Source: CATQHP01 sp965205595 (lineage in GTDB: Bacteria > Acidobacteriota > Terriglobia > Bryobacterales > UBA6623). From it: a stretch of DNA of 64,000 bases. The first letter of the stretch is position 1. Each line of letters begins with the position of its first letter. The notes beneath the pieces are model-generated. The model worked only from the letters and a program-made list of their open reading frames with translations, was not told the DNA's origin and did no database searches. Both the position numbers and the translations under genes were made by a program. Location of the stretch: the NCBI GenBank assembly GCA_965205595.1, contig CBDBHI010000048.1:21851-85850 (forward strand), read 5' to 3'. This document shows, in pieces, positions 35,475 through 44,129 of the stretch.

Positions 35475-36172
35475 CAGGCCGTCCACGTAGATCACCAGCA
35501 AGTCCACGTCATCGAAACGGCGCGCGAATAGTTCGTCGATTTTCTTTTCCGCAGCCTCGATGGTGTCGCGACTTATCGCCGATTTAGACACGCCGACGGT
35601 GTCGGCCATTTCGCCGATTACTCCCGCATACTGACGCGTCGAGACGCCTTTCATCAAGATATCCAGCATGCGCGAGCCTAGCCGCTCGTCGTCTTGCAGG
35701 GATTCGTAGGCGGGCACTTTGACCTCGCCGCCGGAGCGTTTGCGCAAGCGCGGCTTGGCCACCCGCAGCTTGCGATCGCTTAGATTCACGCGGCCCGATT
35801 GCCGTCCCCAGCGCAGCACGTCGCCGTCGCGCTTCTTGCCGGGTTGGGCGAGTTCGCCTCCGGTGACCTGTTGGGCAGAGAGTTCGAGCACGGCTTGGAT
35901 GGCGGCGCGGCCGGTGACGTCGATGACCTCGTCGACGGCTCCCTGGCATTGTTCGATGAGTTCGACGAGGGGCAGCATGAGCTGCGCGTTTTGGCTGAGC
36001 AGACGCGTGAGCTCCTCGGGCCTCAGCCGCTGCTGCTTGGCGGAATCAAGAATGTGATACGGTTTCTTCACGGCGGTTCTCCTTTGTGGTTAAAGATTTG
36101 CTCGATTCTCCCAGAGAACCAAGCTTGAGAACCGCCGCCCCTTTATCCCCCAACTGAGCTCGGGACAATTTC
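35475..36172 (-). mobile_element. Partial IS256-family element (right half only)
   Basis: This 698-bp block corresponds to 60829-61526 of the full-length copy in the same window. It keeps the right inverted repeat (ending GGGACAATTTC) and the first 197 or so codons of the transposase, from MKKPYHILDSAKQQR to LLVIYVDGL at the first catalytic Asp. The left half is absent. A few base differences from the full copy (for example near 35877) show that the two are not a very recent duplication. Confidence 0.92.
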
Positions 36173-36211
36173 AGGGAGCGACCCCAATCTGATAGTCGAA
36201 AATTGGCTCAT
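36173..36211. repeat. 39-bp direct repeat, right copy
   Basis: An exact copy of 35436-35474. It begins immediately after the IS256 right end, and the interrupted gene resumes from its last base. Confidence 0.95.
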
Positions 36212-36300
36212 TCTGGAGCCGTATCGGCGCTTGATCCCAGCCTCCGCCCTAGCGGCGGAACGCGACCTCTATTTGTCAGACATCGAGCTGGTGCTCGACG

Positions 36301-37136
36301 TCATTCGGCACGAGGCTTCCTCCGCCTCTTCGGCTTCTTAGGCGCGGAATCGTCAGGGTCGGGCACGCCCTCTCGCGGGAATTGCGCGGCATAACCTACG
36401 ACCCTTCCAACTACGTCAACGTCTGGTCCAAACTTGAGTAACGTAGGTTTCGCGGGTGACAGCGAGTGCGGTTGTAAAATGAGTACCCCATCCGCTAAGT
36501 CACACCAACTACAGACATAACGGTCTCTCATCTCAAAAAAATAGATGGGCCGTTCGAACTCATTCTTCCACCCACCCTGGACGATTTTGGTGTCGTTAAT
36601 ATCGACTTGAAGGAGTGTTCCGGGGGGGAGCATCGGCGACATGAAGAGGTCGTCGGTGCCAATCGAAGCGTAGTGATAGTGCTCGAAGTCGAGCTTCTCA
36701 ATCATTGCCAGGGACACCTTCCCCCACTGCTGAATCATGCGAGTAAGATAGGTGTTCTTCGTGGGATCGAAACCGGGATCTAGCTCAATAGGTAGGTCGA
36801 TCGCGCCGGGGGGGGGGAGATCCTACCGTTTCGGGTGTGAATGGGGTGCGAGTGCTCGGGCAGAATGAACGTCGAATCGACGAACATCTGAGATAGATCG
36901 ATGCCGTACCAGCCGAGCACTTCGCTGATGTCTAGACGGTAGATGGCGCACAGGGAATAGAGCCGAAAAAGATTCGGGGTGACGCCCTTGTTTTCGCTGT
37001 CGGCGAGCCGGCTAAGAGCGATGATGTAGTCTCGGCTGTCATGCTGGTCGGCGATCCGCTGGCTGGCCGTCTCGACGTCGCGATAGCGCATGCCTAGCTT
37101 TTCGCGAACCTGTTTTAATTGGTGTCCTGCAGTCAC
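36301..37136 (-). pseudogene. XRE-type helix-turn-helix plus S24-like regulator, frame broken at a G10 run
   Basis: Two adjacent frames form one protein. The 37136-36780 part is a helix-turn-helix domain (HQLKQVREKLGMRYRDVETASQRIA) ending early in SPPPARSTYLLS. The 36738-36301 part carries an S24/LexA-like C-domain (DDLFMSPMLPPGTLLQVD) and a basic tail. They are separated by a run of ten Gs at 36808-36817. With one more or two fewer bases the frame continues ISPPPGAIDLPIELDPGFDP into the second part. The start is GTG 37136. Either a slippage-controlled regulator, a pseudogene, or a sequencing error. Confidence 0.75.
36808..36817. repeat. Ten-base G homopolymer inside a regulator gene
   Basis: The run lies at the hinge between the helix-turn-helix and S24-like domains. 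Its length decides whether both domains are made as one chain. Confidence 0.9.
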
Positions 37137-37288
37137 GAGTTGGAGGAAAACGCTACAATATTCGCGCCAATTCGATTATAAGCCTTGTGCGCCCACTTGC
37201 GCCAAATAAACTGAATCGAGAGTCGACGCTTGTTCCGTCCGCGGAACACAGTGACTGCGGTTTTTGAAATTTCTGGAGACGAACTGCC

Positions 37289-37852
37289 ATGAAGCGCATT
37301 GTCGTTGGGATTAGCGGCGCTAGCGGGGCGACCTACGGCGTTCGCCTGCTTGAGCGGCTAGCGCAGCAGGATGGGGTAGAGACGCACCTGGTCGTCAGCC
37401 GGGCCGGCGAGAAGACGCTGCATCAGGAAACTGGCAATCTTATCAATGACTTACGGCCTCTGGTCGCCGAGCTGCATGGCGTCGATCAGATCGGCGCATC
37501 GATCGCTAGCGGCTCGTTTTTGACGGACGGAATGGTGGTCGCACCGTGTTCGATCAAGACAATGTCGTCGATCGCCACAGGTATCGCTTCAAATTTACTG
37601 GTGCGGGCCGCGGACGTGACCTTAAAGGAGCGCCGGCGATTAATTTTGATGGTACGCGAGACTCCGTTGCATCTTGGTCATTTGCGGACAATGACTGCTG
37701 TCGCTGAGATGGGGGCGATCGTCGCGCCGCCGATGCCCGCGTTTTACACTCGGCCGGAATCCGTTGACGATATCGTCAACCAGTCGGTCGGCCGCCTGAT
37801 GGACCTGTTGGGCGTTGGGGATGGCTCGATTGAGCGTTGGCAGGGGATGTAG
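37289..37852 (+). CDS. ubiX: Flavin prenyltransferase UbiX
   Basis: UbiX prenylates FMN to make the cofactor of UbiD-type decarboxylases. The 187-residue product starts KRIVVGISGASGATYGVRLLE, has VVAPCSIKTMSSIATGIASNLLVRAADVTLKERR and ETPLHLGHLRTM, all standard. In organisms with the futalosine pathway UbiX commonly serves menaquinone or aromatic acid metabolism; no ubiD is in the window. The dehydrogenase gene starts 10 bases later, so they are co-transcribed. Confidence 0.95.
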   Translation: MKRIVVGISGASGATYGVRLLERLAQQDGVETHLVVSRAGEKTLHQETGNLINDLRPLVAELHGVDQIGASIASGSFLTDGMVVAPCSIKTMSSIATGIASNLLVRAADVTLKERRRLILMVRETPLHLGHLRTMTAVAEMGAIVAPPMPAFYTRPESVDDIVNQSVGRLMDLLGVGDGSIERWQGM

Positions 37853-37862
37853 CAAGTACCGC

Positions 37863-38642
37863 ATGGCAAGATTTGACGGCAAGGTAGTCGTATCTACCGG
37901 CTCGACCCAGGGGCTTGGCGAAGCAATTCTGCGGCTCGTGGCCAAAGAGGGAGCGGCGGGCGTCGTGGTCAGCGGGCGTTCGAGAGAGCGAGGCGAGCGC
38001 ATCGCCGGCGAGCTGAGCGCGGACGGTTGCCGGGCTATTTTTGTCCCAACCGAGCTGTCAGATGTGAGTTCGTGTCGCGAGTTGATTCAGGCCGCCGACA
38101 GGGAGTTTGGGCGCATCGATGGACTCGTCAACGCGGCCGCGAACACCGAACGGGGAACGCTCGAAGACACTTCGCCGGAGCACTGGGACAAGATCATCGC
38201 CACCAATTTGCGGGCACCATTTTTCCTGATGCAGCAGGCCGTCAAAGTGATGCAGCGCGAAGGGAGAGGCGGGCGCATCGTCAACATCCAAAGTATGTCG
38301 GCGCACGGCGGTACACCAAATTTAACTCCCTATAGCGTTTCAAAAGGCGGACTCGCGGTCTTGACAAAGAACGCCGCGCACTCTCAGCGCCAGCATCGGA
38401 TCCGCGTCAACGCTTTGAACATCGGATGGATGGCGACCCCTGCCGAACACTCGGTTCAAATGAGCGAAGGCCAGCCGGAGAACTGGTTAGAGCTGGGCGA
38501 CGCACGGATGCCGTTCGGGCGCATCTTGCGGCCCTACGATGTCGCAGGAATGACGGCCTACTTGCTGAGCGACGAGTCGGAAATGATGACCGGGTCGGTA
38601 ATCGACTTCGACCAGCACGTGATGGGGATTTACAATCCCTAG
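37863..38642 (+). CDS. Short-chain dehydrogenase/reductase
   Basis: A 259-residue classical SDR with the cofactor loop VVVSTGSTQGLGEAIL, NAAANTERGTLEDTSPEHW, and the catalytic Ser and YxxxK in SMSAHGGTPNLTPYSVSKGG. The usual Asn-Ala-Gly block reads NAAAN. ATG 37863 is preferred; the open frame to 37815 overlaps ubiX. It follows ubiX by 10 bases. The C-terminal end SVIDFDQHVMGIYNP resembles sugar or polyol dehydrogenases; substrate unknown. Confidence 0.87.
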   Translation: MARFDGKVVVSTGSTQGLGEAILRLVAKEGAAGVVVSGRSRERGERIAGELSADGCRAIFVPTELSDVSSCRELIQAADREFGRIDGLVNAAANTERGTLEDTSPEHWDKIIATNLRAPFFLMQQAVKVMQREGRGGRIVNIQSMSAHGGTPNLTPYSVSKGGLAVLTKNAAHSQRQHRIRVNALNIGWMATPAEHSVQMSEGQPENWLELGDARMPFGRILRPYDVAGMTAYLLSDESEMMTGSVIDFDQHVMGIYNP

Positions 38643-38643
38643 C

Positions 38644-38678
38644 GCGCATCTCTCACCAGATGCGGGCGAAAGCACGCG
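38644..38678 (+). repeat. Dispersed repeat motif, copy 2 of 4
   Basis: GCGCATCTCTCACC followed by TGCGGG and an A-rich core. It starts one base after the dehydrogenase stop codon and ends before the DUF1501 gene on the other strand, as copy 1 does after its gene. Confidence 0.6.
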
Positions 38679-38707
38679 ATAGGCGTGGAACTATTTCGTT
38701 GCGCGCG

Positions 38708-40144
38708 CTAGACGATCTCTTCGATCACCTTGCCGTGAACTTGTGTCAGCCGCTCGTTGCGGCCTTGGTGTAGGTAGCTGAGCTTGTCTTGATCGAGCCC
38801 AAGCTGATTGAGGATCGTGGTGTGGACGTCGCGGAAATGAAACGGCTTTTCGACGGCTCTGAGGCCGATGGCATCGGTTGCGCCAACTGCCTGTCCGCCA
38901 CTGATGCCTCCGCCGGCCATCCACATCGTGAAGCCTAAGTTGTGATGGTCGCGGCCCGCTTTACCGTCAGCGCGAGTCTCAGCTTCGGGGGAGCGCCCGA
39001 ACTCCCCGCCCCAAACTACGAGAGTCTCGTTGAGCATGCCACGGCGCTTGAGGTCTTTGAGAAGGCCCGCGACTGGCTTATCGGTCTCGGCAGCCATGCG
39101 GATGTGGTTTTCCTCGATATTGCTATGGGCATCCCACTGCAAGTTGCCGGGACCGCCTCCAGAGACGACGGTTACGAAGCGAACTCCTTGCTCGACTAGC
39201 CGGCGCGCCAGAAGGCAACGGCGACCGTAGTCGTTGGTCGGCTCCACGCCTACCCCGTATAGCTCTTGGGTCTCTTGAGGCTCGTTTGAAATATCAAGCG
39301 TCGCTGGAGCCTCGGTCTGCATCTTGAACGCGAGGTCGTAGGCGCGGATGCGGGCGTCGAATTCGTGGTCGCCGGGCTCGATCGTCGCTTCGTTGAGCGC
39401 CTTGATCAGGTCGACGGTTTTCTTTCGGTCGTCGAAGGAAATGCCCTTCGGTACGTCGAGGTTGAGAACCGGACGCTCACCAGGCCTAAAGGTGGTGGGC
39501 TGATAGACCGCCGGTAGAAAGCCGTTCATATACATAGGCTGGCCGGCTTCGAGCGCGCCGTCAGGGTCGGGCATGACGACATACGAGGGGAGAGACTTCG
39601 CTTCGGATCCAAGACCGAAGACGACCCACGACCCCATCGAGGGAAATCCCGGGGTGATGCGCCCGGTCATGAGTTGGTACTGCGCGGCGGAGTGAACAAC
39701 CATGTCGCCATGGCACGAGCGCAGAACGGCGATGTCGTCGATGCATTCGGCCGTGTGAGGCAGTAGGTCGGACACGTCGACTCCGTTGCGGCCGTATTTT
39801 TTGAACGAGCGCTTGGTGCCGAGTAGGGCGGCGTCTTTCTTGACGAACTGATACTTGGCTTCGCCGAACTCGGCCGGTCGAGGCTGACCGTTAAGTTCGT
39901 TCAAAAGCGGCTTCGGGTCGAAGGTTTCAATGTGGCTGGGTCCGCCTGCCATGAAGAGGAAAATGACCGATTTGGCTTTGGCATTTTCGAGATGAGGCGG
40001 CTTTGGCGCTAAGGGATCGCTCGTTGGAGCAGCGCGCAGCAGTTCGTCGTATGCCATCGTGAGCGTGGCGAGCGAGCCGAAGCCACAACAAGTATCGCGA
40101 ATGAATTCCCGGCGGTTCCGGGTCCAGCGGACGTGCTCTTCCAT
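38708..40144 (-). CDS. DUF1501 exported protein (sulfatase-like fold)
   Basis: A 478-residue protein with a twin-arginine-like leader (NRREFIRDTCCGFGSLATL) and the family blocks IFLFMAGGPSHIETFDPKP, GTKRSFKKYG, GVRFVTVVSGGGPGNLQWDAHSN and LVVWGGEFGRSPEAETRADGKAGRDHHN. DUF1501 proteins are structurally like alkaline-phosphatase superfamily enzymes and usually sit beside DUF1549/DUF1553 cytochrome-like proteins; none is adjacent here. ATG 40144 begins the leader; the longer frame to 40249 overlaps the promoter. A second DUF1501 gene lies at 57234. Activity is unproven. Confidence 0.9.
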   Translation of the reverse strand: MEEHVRWTRNRREFIRDTCCGFGSLATLTMAYDELLRAAPTSDPLAPKPPHLENAKAKSVIFLFMAGGPSHIETFDPKPLLNELNGQPRPAEFGEAKYQFVKKDAALLGTKRSFKKYGRNGVDVSDLLPHTAECIDDIAVLRSCHGDMVVHSAAQYQLMTGRITPGFPSMGSWVVFGLGSEAKSLPSYVVMPDPDGALEAGQPMYMNGFLPAVYQPTTFRPGERPVLNLDVPKGISFDDRKKTVDLIKALNEATIEPGDHEFDARIRAYDLAFKMQTEAPATLDISNEPQETQELYGVGVEPTNDYGRRCLLARRLVEQGVRFVTVVSGGGPGNLQWDAHSNIEENHIRMAAETDKPVAGLLKDLKRRGMLNETLVVWGGEFGRSPEAETRADGKAGRDHHNLGFTMWMAGGGISGGQAVGATDAIGLRAVEKPFHFRDVHTTILNQLGLDQDKLSYLHQGRNERLTQVHGKVIEEIV

Positions 40145-40260
40145 GGCGGATTCCCGATATGATCTTAGCGAACCGCGGGTCGCGCCGTGACTTTGGGGAT
40201 CGCGGATGAGCTCGTGAACCTGTCCATCGTGGTATTCTTCCAAGTTCAAAGGCGGCGACC

Positions 40261-41370
40261 ATGCCCTTCGACCAACGCCCGCGGGTTGAGATTGAAAACG
40301 AGAAATTGCGTCTGACGCTTCTGCCCGGCGGAGGGCATATCGCCGCGATCACGTTAAAGGAAAACGGCGTGAACCCGCTTTGGAATCCACCCTGGGATAC
40401 GATTGATCCCTCAACGTTCGACGCGGAAATTCACGATGGCTACGGTGATCCCGCTGAGGCTCGGCTGCTTTCTGGAATCGCCGGCCACAATCTTTGCTTC
40501 GATTTCTTCGGACCGCCGTCTGAGCAGGAATTGGCAGCGGGCCTCACCGCGCACGGCGAAACATCGGTGCTTGATTGGGAGGTAATGACTGGGGACGGCG
40601 AATTGTCGGCGAAAGTCGAGCTGCCTCGGACACAAATGAGCTTTGAACGGCGGATCGTTGCCGCTCCGAGCGCGAGTTATGTCAACGTCACCGAGATTGC
40701 GACCAACAACACCGATATCGACAGAGCGGTCGGCTGGACGCAGCACGCTACGCTCGGACCGCCGTTCCTTGAGCGAGGAAAAACCCGCTTTGAGGCATCG
40801 GCAACGAAGTCGAAGGTATTTGAGCAGGAGTTTGCGCCGGGCCACGATCGGTTTGTGATGGGTGCGGAGTTTGACTGGCCGGTAGTTCCATTGTCAATTG
40901 GCGGCAGAGGCGACATGCGCCTGACGGCAAAGACCGACGTCTCGGGAGCATTTACGGCGCACTTAATGGACCCCGCGCTCGAAGACGCATTCTTCAGCGC
41001 CTACCACCCCGGCTCACAAACTTTGTTCGGGTACCTTTGGAAGCGATCGGATTTCCCGTGGCTTGGGATTTGGGAAGAAAATAATTCGCGAGAGCACGCT
41101 CCGTGGAACGGCCGGACGCTGACACGCGGTATGGAGTTCGGGGTTTCGCCGATGCCGGAAACGCGGCGCCAAGCGATTAGCCGGGCGCGGTTGTTTGGTG
41201 AGCCGACATTCCGCTGGATTCCGGCGAGGCAGTCAGTCTCCGTCGAATACTTGATTTTTATAGGCCGCGCCGAGGCGGAGTTGGTCACAGGATTCGATAC
41301 GTTCACGATGCTCGATTACGTAAAGAGAATAGTGTCGGCAGCGGATTCACCGGCGGAGGACGCGGCTTGA
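40261..41370 (+). CDS. Aldose-1-epimerase-like protein (galactose mutarotase fold)
   Basis: A 369-residue protein whose beta-sandwich pattern (IENEKLRLTLLPGGGHIAAITLKENGVNPLWNPPW) matches the mutarotase superfamily, with YVNVTEIATNNTDIDRAVGWTQHATLGPPFLERGKTRFEA later. The catalytic residues cannot be assigned with certainty. Such proteins in Acidobacteriota often act on sugars in glycan catabolism. It diverges from the DUF1501 gene and converges on the DUF3604 gene 12 bases beyond its stop. Confidence 0.75.
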   Translation: MPFDQRPRVEIENEKLRLTLLPGGGHIAAITLKENGVNPLWNPPWDTIDPSTFDAEIHDGYGDPAEARLLSGIAGHNLCFDFFGPPSEQELAAGLTAHGETSVLDWEVMTGDGELSAKVELPRTQMSFERRIVAAPSASYVNVTEIATNNTDIDRAVGWTQHATLGPPFLERGKTRFEASATKSKVFEQEFAPGHDRFVMGAEFDWPVVPLSIGGRGDMRLTAKTDVSGAFTAHLMDPALEDAFFSAYHPGSQTLFGYLWKRSDFPWLGIWEENNSREHAPWNGRTLTRGMEFGVSPMPETRRQAISRARLFGEPTFRWIPARQSVSVEYLIFIGRAEAELVTGFDTFTMLDYVKRIVSAADSPAEDAA

Positions 41371-41382
41371 ACCAGGCCGGCA

Positions 41383-43851
41383 CTACTCATACTTGACGTA
41401 GAACGGCGACGCCCAGGCAATCTCAGGATCGCCCGTCGGATTATCAGGGTCGCGCTGAAACACGCGCACATAGTAGTAGCTCTCGCCCAGCGAGGCCGCT
41501 GAGTCGCGATAGGCTAGACTTGCGTGGGTTCCGCCCGGCCTCTGGGTGTAAACGTAGTCGCCATTCTTGATGACATCTACGCGCAGGATCTCGTCGGGAG
41601 CCTCGATTGCGATGGCGATCTCAGGCGGTGACCCGACCGGCGCCGTGAATTGCTCACCGGCGTTGTGCCCGTCGGCCGAGACCTTGAGTACGATCTCGTC
41701 GGTGGCGGCGTAGGTGCGCCGCTCGAGCATCGCTTCGAAGAGCGATTCGCGAGTCTCATGCTCGGCCCAAACGGCTGCCCACGAATTGTGCGTCGAGCGG
41801 TGGTCGCTAAAGGAGACGAAGCCGTAGATATTTCCTTTGTCGAGCGCGTCGACGGCGAAGTGGCCGGGGTCGTCAGTTTGGGTTCCACCGCGAATCTCGG
41901 TTTTCGGCAGACGCCACTTCTCGTAGCTGCCTCGCGCGCCCTGGTAGATTTCTAGCAGACAATCAATGGGCGAGTTTGGCCAGTTCCAGTCCGCCAGCGG
42001 TCCGGCGGCGAACGTATGCGGAACGATCACCATCTTCTGTCCTGGTTGCGTCAAGACGTTCTTGCGGGCCCAGTCCCACAAAACAGGCGGCTGATTGTCG
42101 GCGGCTTCGATGCCCTTGCCGCGGTCGATCATACGAAGCGGCGCGCCGCGTTTCAATAGCAGAACGTTTCGGTGACCGCCGGGGCGGTTCATCGAATGCT
42201 CGTAGGTATAGATTCCCCAGAATCGGGGCGCGTGCGTGTAGACGTCGACGAGCTTTTGGTTGTACCACCACTGATAGTCGCGCAGACCGTCGGGCCAGCG
42301 CCCGCCATTGACGGCGTTGTGATCGCTGGGTCCGACGTAATCGAGCCGGGCGGCGTCGATGGCGTAGCGGTAAGTGTCTTCGGTCGAACCGTCGACTGCT
42401 GAATGCCCGCGGATGTCGGTATGCCGATGGCAGTCGCCTAGAAGTAGCGTATAGGTTTTGCCGGCTACCGTCATCTGAGCCCGTTCGCGCGCTTTGAATC
42501 CGGCCTTGGGCACAGACACCGAGATCTCTCTAAGCGCCGGGCCACCCGGCTCACCGGCTGCAAGGACGGCCATGAAGACGTTGTAATGCAGAGCATGTGC
42601 CTGCTCTTTCGGTAGATTTTCCGGACTCCGAAGATCGCTCGAGTAGGCCACGAGTAGCGAGCCATCAGGACGCGAAACCACCGCGCTTCGCTGCGTGTTG
42701 CGGCCCGCGCTGTTTGTCATCAGCACAGGCTTGGTCCAGCCACTTTCGGCTAGCCGAGTGGCGTATGCGTGGTACATCTCGTGGGGTTTCGCGGTCCGCC
42801 AGTGCCGGAATACGACCCATGGTGAGCCGTTGCCGTCGACTGAAATCGTGGGCAATTCGGAGAACCGGCGCATGCGCCCGCTCAAGATGTCGCTTATGTC
42901 GGAGTGCGGTTCGAACACGCGGCCGTTGCTGTATACGCGCACCTCTAAGCCGCGCCTCGCGTGCAGACCCTCACTGCCCTCAACGCCGCTTGATGTGGAG
43001 TAATCTTTACCCCAATTCGGACGCGCGGTGTCGTAGGCAACCCAGACCCGGTCCGCGGAATCGACCGCCAAACTCGAATGGAATTGCGTTTCGGGCCCGC
43101 TCGCTAGCGGGACGGGAGCGGTAGCCTTTTCGCCGTCAAAAGTGGCAAGCATCACGTCGTAGTTTCCAGCGTGGTATGTATCCCATGAAATCCAGGCCTT
43201 GCCACTGGAGTCGAGGGCGACTGACGGTTCCCAGTCAGAGGCGTCTGACGTAGAAACGCGGACACTCGGACCCCAGTTGCCGGCAGTCAAACGGCGAGCA
43301 TAAACATCGGCGTTCAGCCGGCCGAATGACTGCCAAACAGCGGTAACTTGTCCGTCGGAATCCGCTGCCAGTCGAACATGAAAGTCCCCGTGGTCCATTG
43401 CCGACAGAGTCTTGACGTCGCCGACTTTCCCGTTGTTAGAGACGCTGGTGGCGAACAGATCGTAGTCGCCGTCAACCTGCGCTGACCACGCTACAACCGC
43501 TCCGCCGGGTACGGCCGCAATCGCCGGCAGGTAGTGGTCCCACTGGCCGTCTGAGATTTCGATTGGCGCGCCCCATTCACCAGACGGGTTGCGGCGCCGA
43601 ACGAGCACCCGGTCGCTTTTTGCGCCGTCCCACTCGACCCACGAACTCCAGACACCTCCGTCCGGCGCCGACGCCAGAGCAGGCCAGTCGGCGGTCATGC
43701 CCTGGGCGCTAACTCGGTCACTGGCAATCTCAGCGGCTACCTCGGCCGCCGGCAGATCAGCAACGGGAACGTCCTCAAGGCTCGCCGCCGGATTCTGTTG
43801 GGCCCAGCTATTGAGTGCGATACAAAAAACTAAAACTAGTGACCGGTTCAT
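41383..43851 (-). CDS. Exported DUF3604 protein with N-terminal beta-propeller
   Basis: An 822-residue secreted protein: signal peptide, then about 400 residues of repeated beta blades with Asp-box-like and Trp-rich segments (GVWSSWVEWDGAKSD, AWISWDTYHAGNYD), then a metal-dependent PHP-like domain starting LLLGDCHRHTDIRGHS (about residue 474) with LDYVGPSDHNAVNGG and GIYTYEHSMNRPGGHRN. The histidines and acids match a metallohydrolase site. DUF3604 proteins are often found with sulfatases and glycan enzymes. ATG 43851 begins the signal peptide. A strong hairpin lies upstream. Confidence 0.82.
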   Translation of the reverse strand: MNRSLVLVFCIALNSWAQQNPAASLEDVPVADLPAAEVAAEIASDRVSAQGMTADWPALASAPDGGVWSSWVEWDGAKSDRVLVRRRNPSGEWGAPIEISDGQWDHYLPAIAAVPGGAVVAWSAQVDGDYDLFATSVSNNGKVGDVKTLSAMDHGDFHVRLAADSDGQVTAVWQSFGRLNADVYARRLTAGNWGPSVRVSTSDASDWEPSVALDSSGKAWISWDTYHAGNYDVMLATFDGEKATAPVPLASGPETQFHSSLAVDSADRVWVAYDTARPNWGKDYSTSSGVEGSEGLHARRGLEVRVYSNGRVFEPHSDISDILSGRMRRFSELPTISVDGNGSPWVVFRHWRTAKPHEMYHAYATRLAESGWTKPVLMTNSAGRNTQRSAVVSRPDGSLLVAYSSDLRSPENLPKEQAHALHYNVFMAVLAAGEPGGPALREISVSVPKAGFKARERAQMTVAGKTYTLLLGDCHRHTDIRGHSAVDGSTEDTYRYAIDAARLDYVGPSDHNAVNGGRWPDGLRDYQWWYNQKLVDVYTHAPRFWGIYTYEHSMNRPGGHRNVLLLKRGAPLRMIDRGKGIEAADNQPPVLWDWARKNVLTQPGQKMVIVPHTFAAGPLADWNWPNSPIDCLLEIYQGARGSYEKWRLPKTEIRGGTQTDDPGHFAVDALDKGNIYGFVSFSDHRSTHNSWAAVWAEHETRESLFEAMLERRTYAATDEIVLKVSADGHNAGEQFTAPVGSPPEIAIAIEAPDEILRVDVIKNGDYVYTQRPGGTHASLAYRDSAASLGESYYYVRVFQRDPDNPTGDPEIAWASPFYVKYE

Positions 43852-43961
43852 CGTGGGCTGATTATAGCTAGCCGGCATTTTTGACCACGTGGTTAGACTT
43901 GCGGTCTAACCCGAATCTTGATTTTTCGAGCTGCGAGCCATCTGCTGGTTCGACGAAACCT

Positions 43962-44051
43962 TTCGCAGTACCGAGCCGCGCCGCCTCGCGGTGCGGTCCA
44001 CTCCGCGAGGTGTGCACCGCACCGCACGGCGGCGCGGCTCGGTACTGCGAA
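43962..44051. repeat. Perfect 24-bp inverted repeat with nested 10-bp repeat (large hairpin)
   Basis: Outer arms 43962-43985 and 44028-44051 are exact inverted copies. Two bases inside each, GCGGTGCGGT (43988-43997) pairs with ACCGCACCGC (44016-44025), leaving an 18-base loop. The 34 paired positions form one of the strongest foldbacks in the window. It lies between the ketosynthase stop and the DUF3604 start, where it could end the ketosynthase transcript, but it lacks a T-run. Confidence 0.9.
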
Positions 44052-44129
44052 GCGCAACGTCATCGCTCGCGTAGCTCAAGCTACACCCTAGAATGATCGG
44101 CCCTGCTGGAAAACTGTCGACTGACGAAT

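Larger units (their letters stand above)
35140..36341 (+). pseudogene. Unknown helical protein split by a partial IS256
   Basis: The first part, to 35474, reads from MGSSKSEISGTKSTKVS to VENWL and then runs into IS sequence. Removing 35475-36211 restores one frame of 154 residues ending LSDIELVLDVIRHEASSASS with a stop at 36341. The core LVYLAGLRDDSTGNYRHYGF...EEIFSEWLTMSIEQQ...ENWLILEPYRRLIP looks like a family I associate with Acidobacteriota but cannot name. A 3' overlap of 41 bases with the S24-type regulator gene on the other strand exists. Confidence 0.8.
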
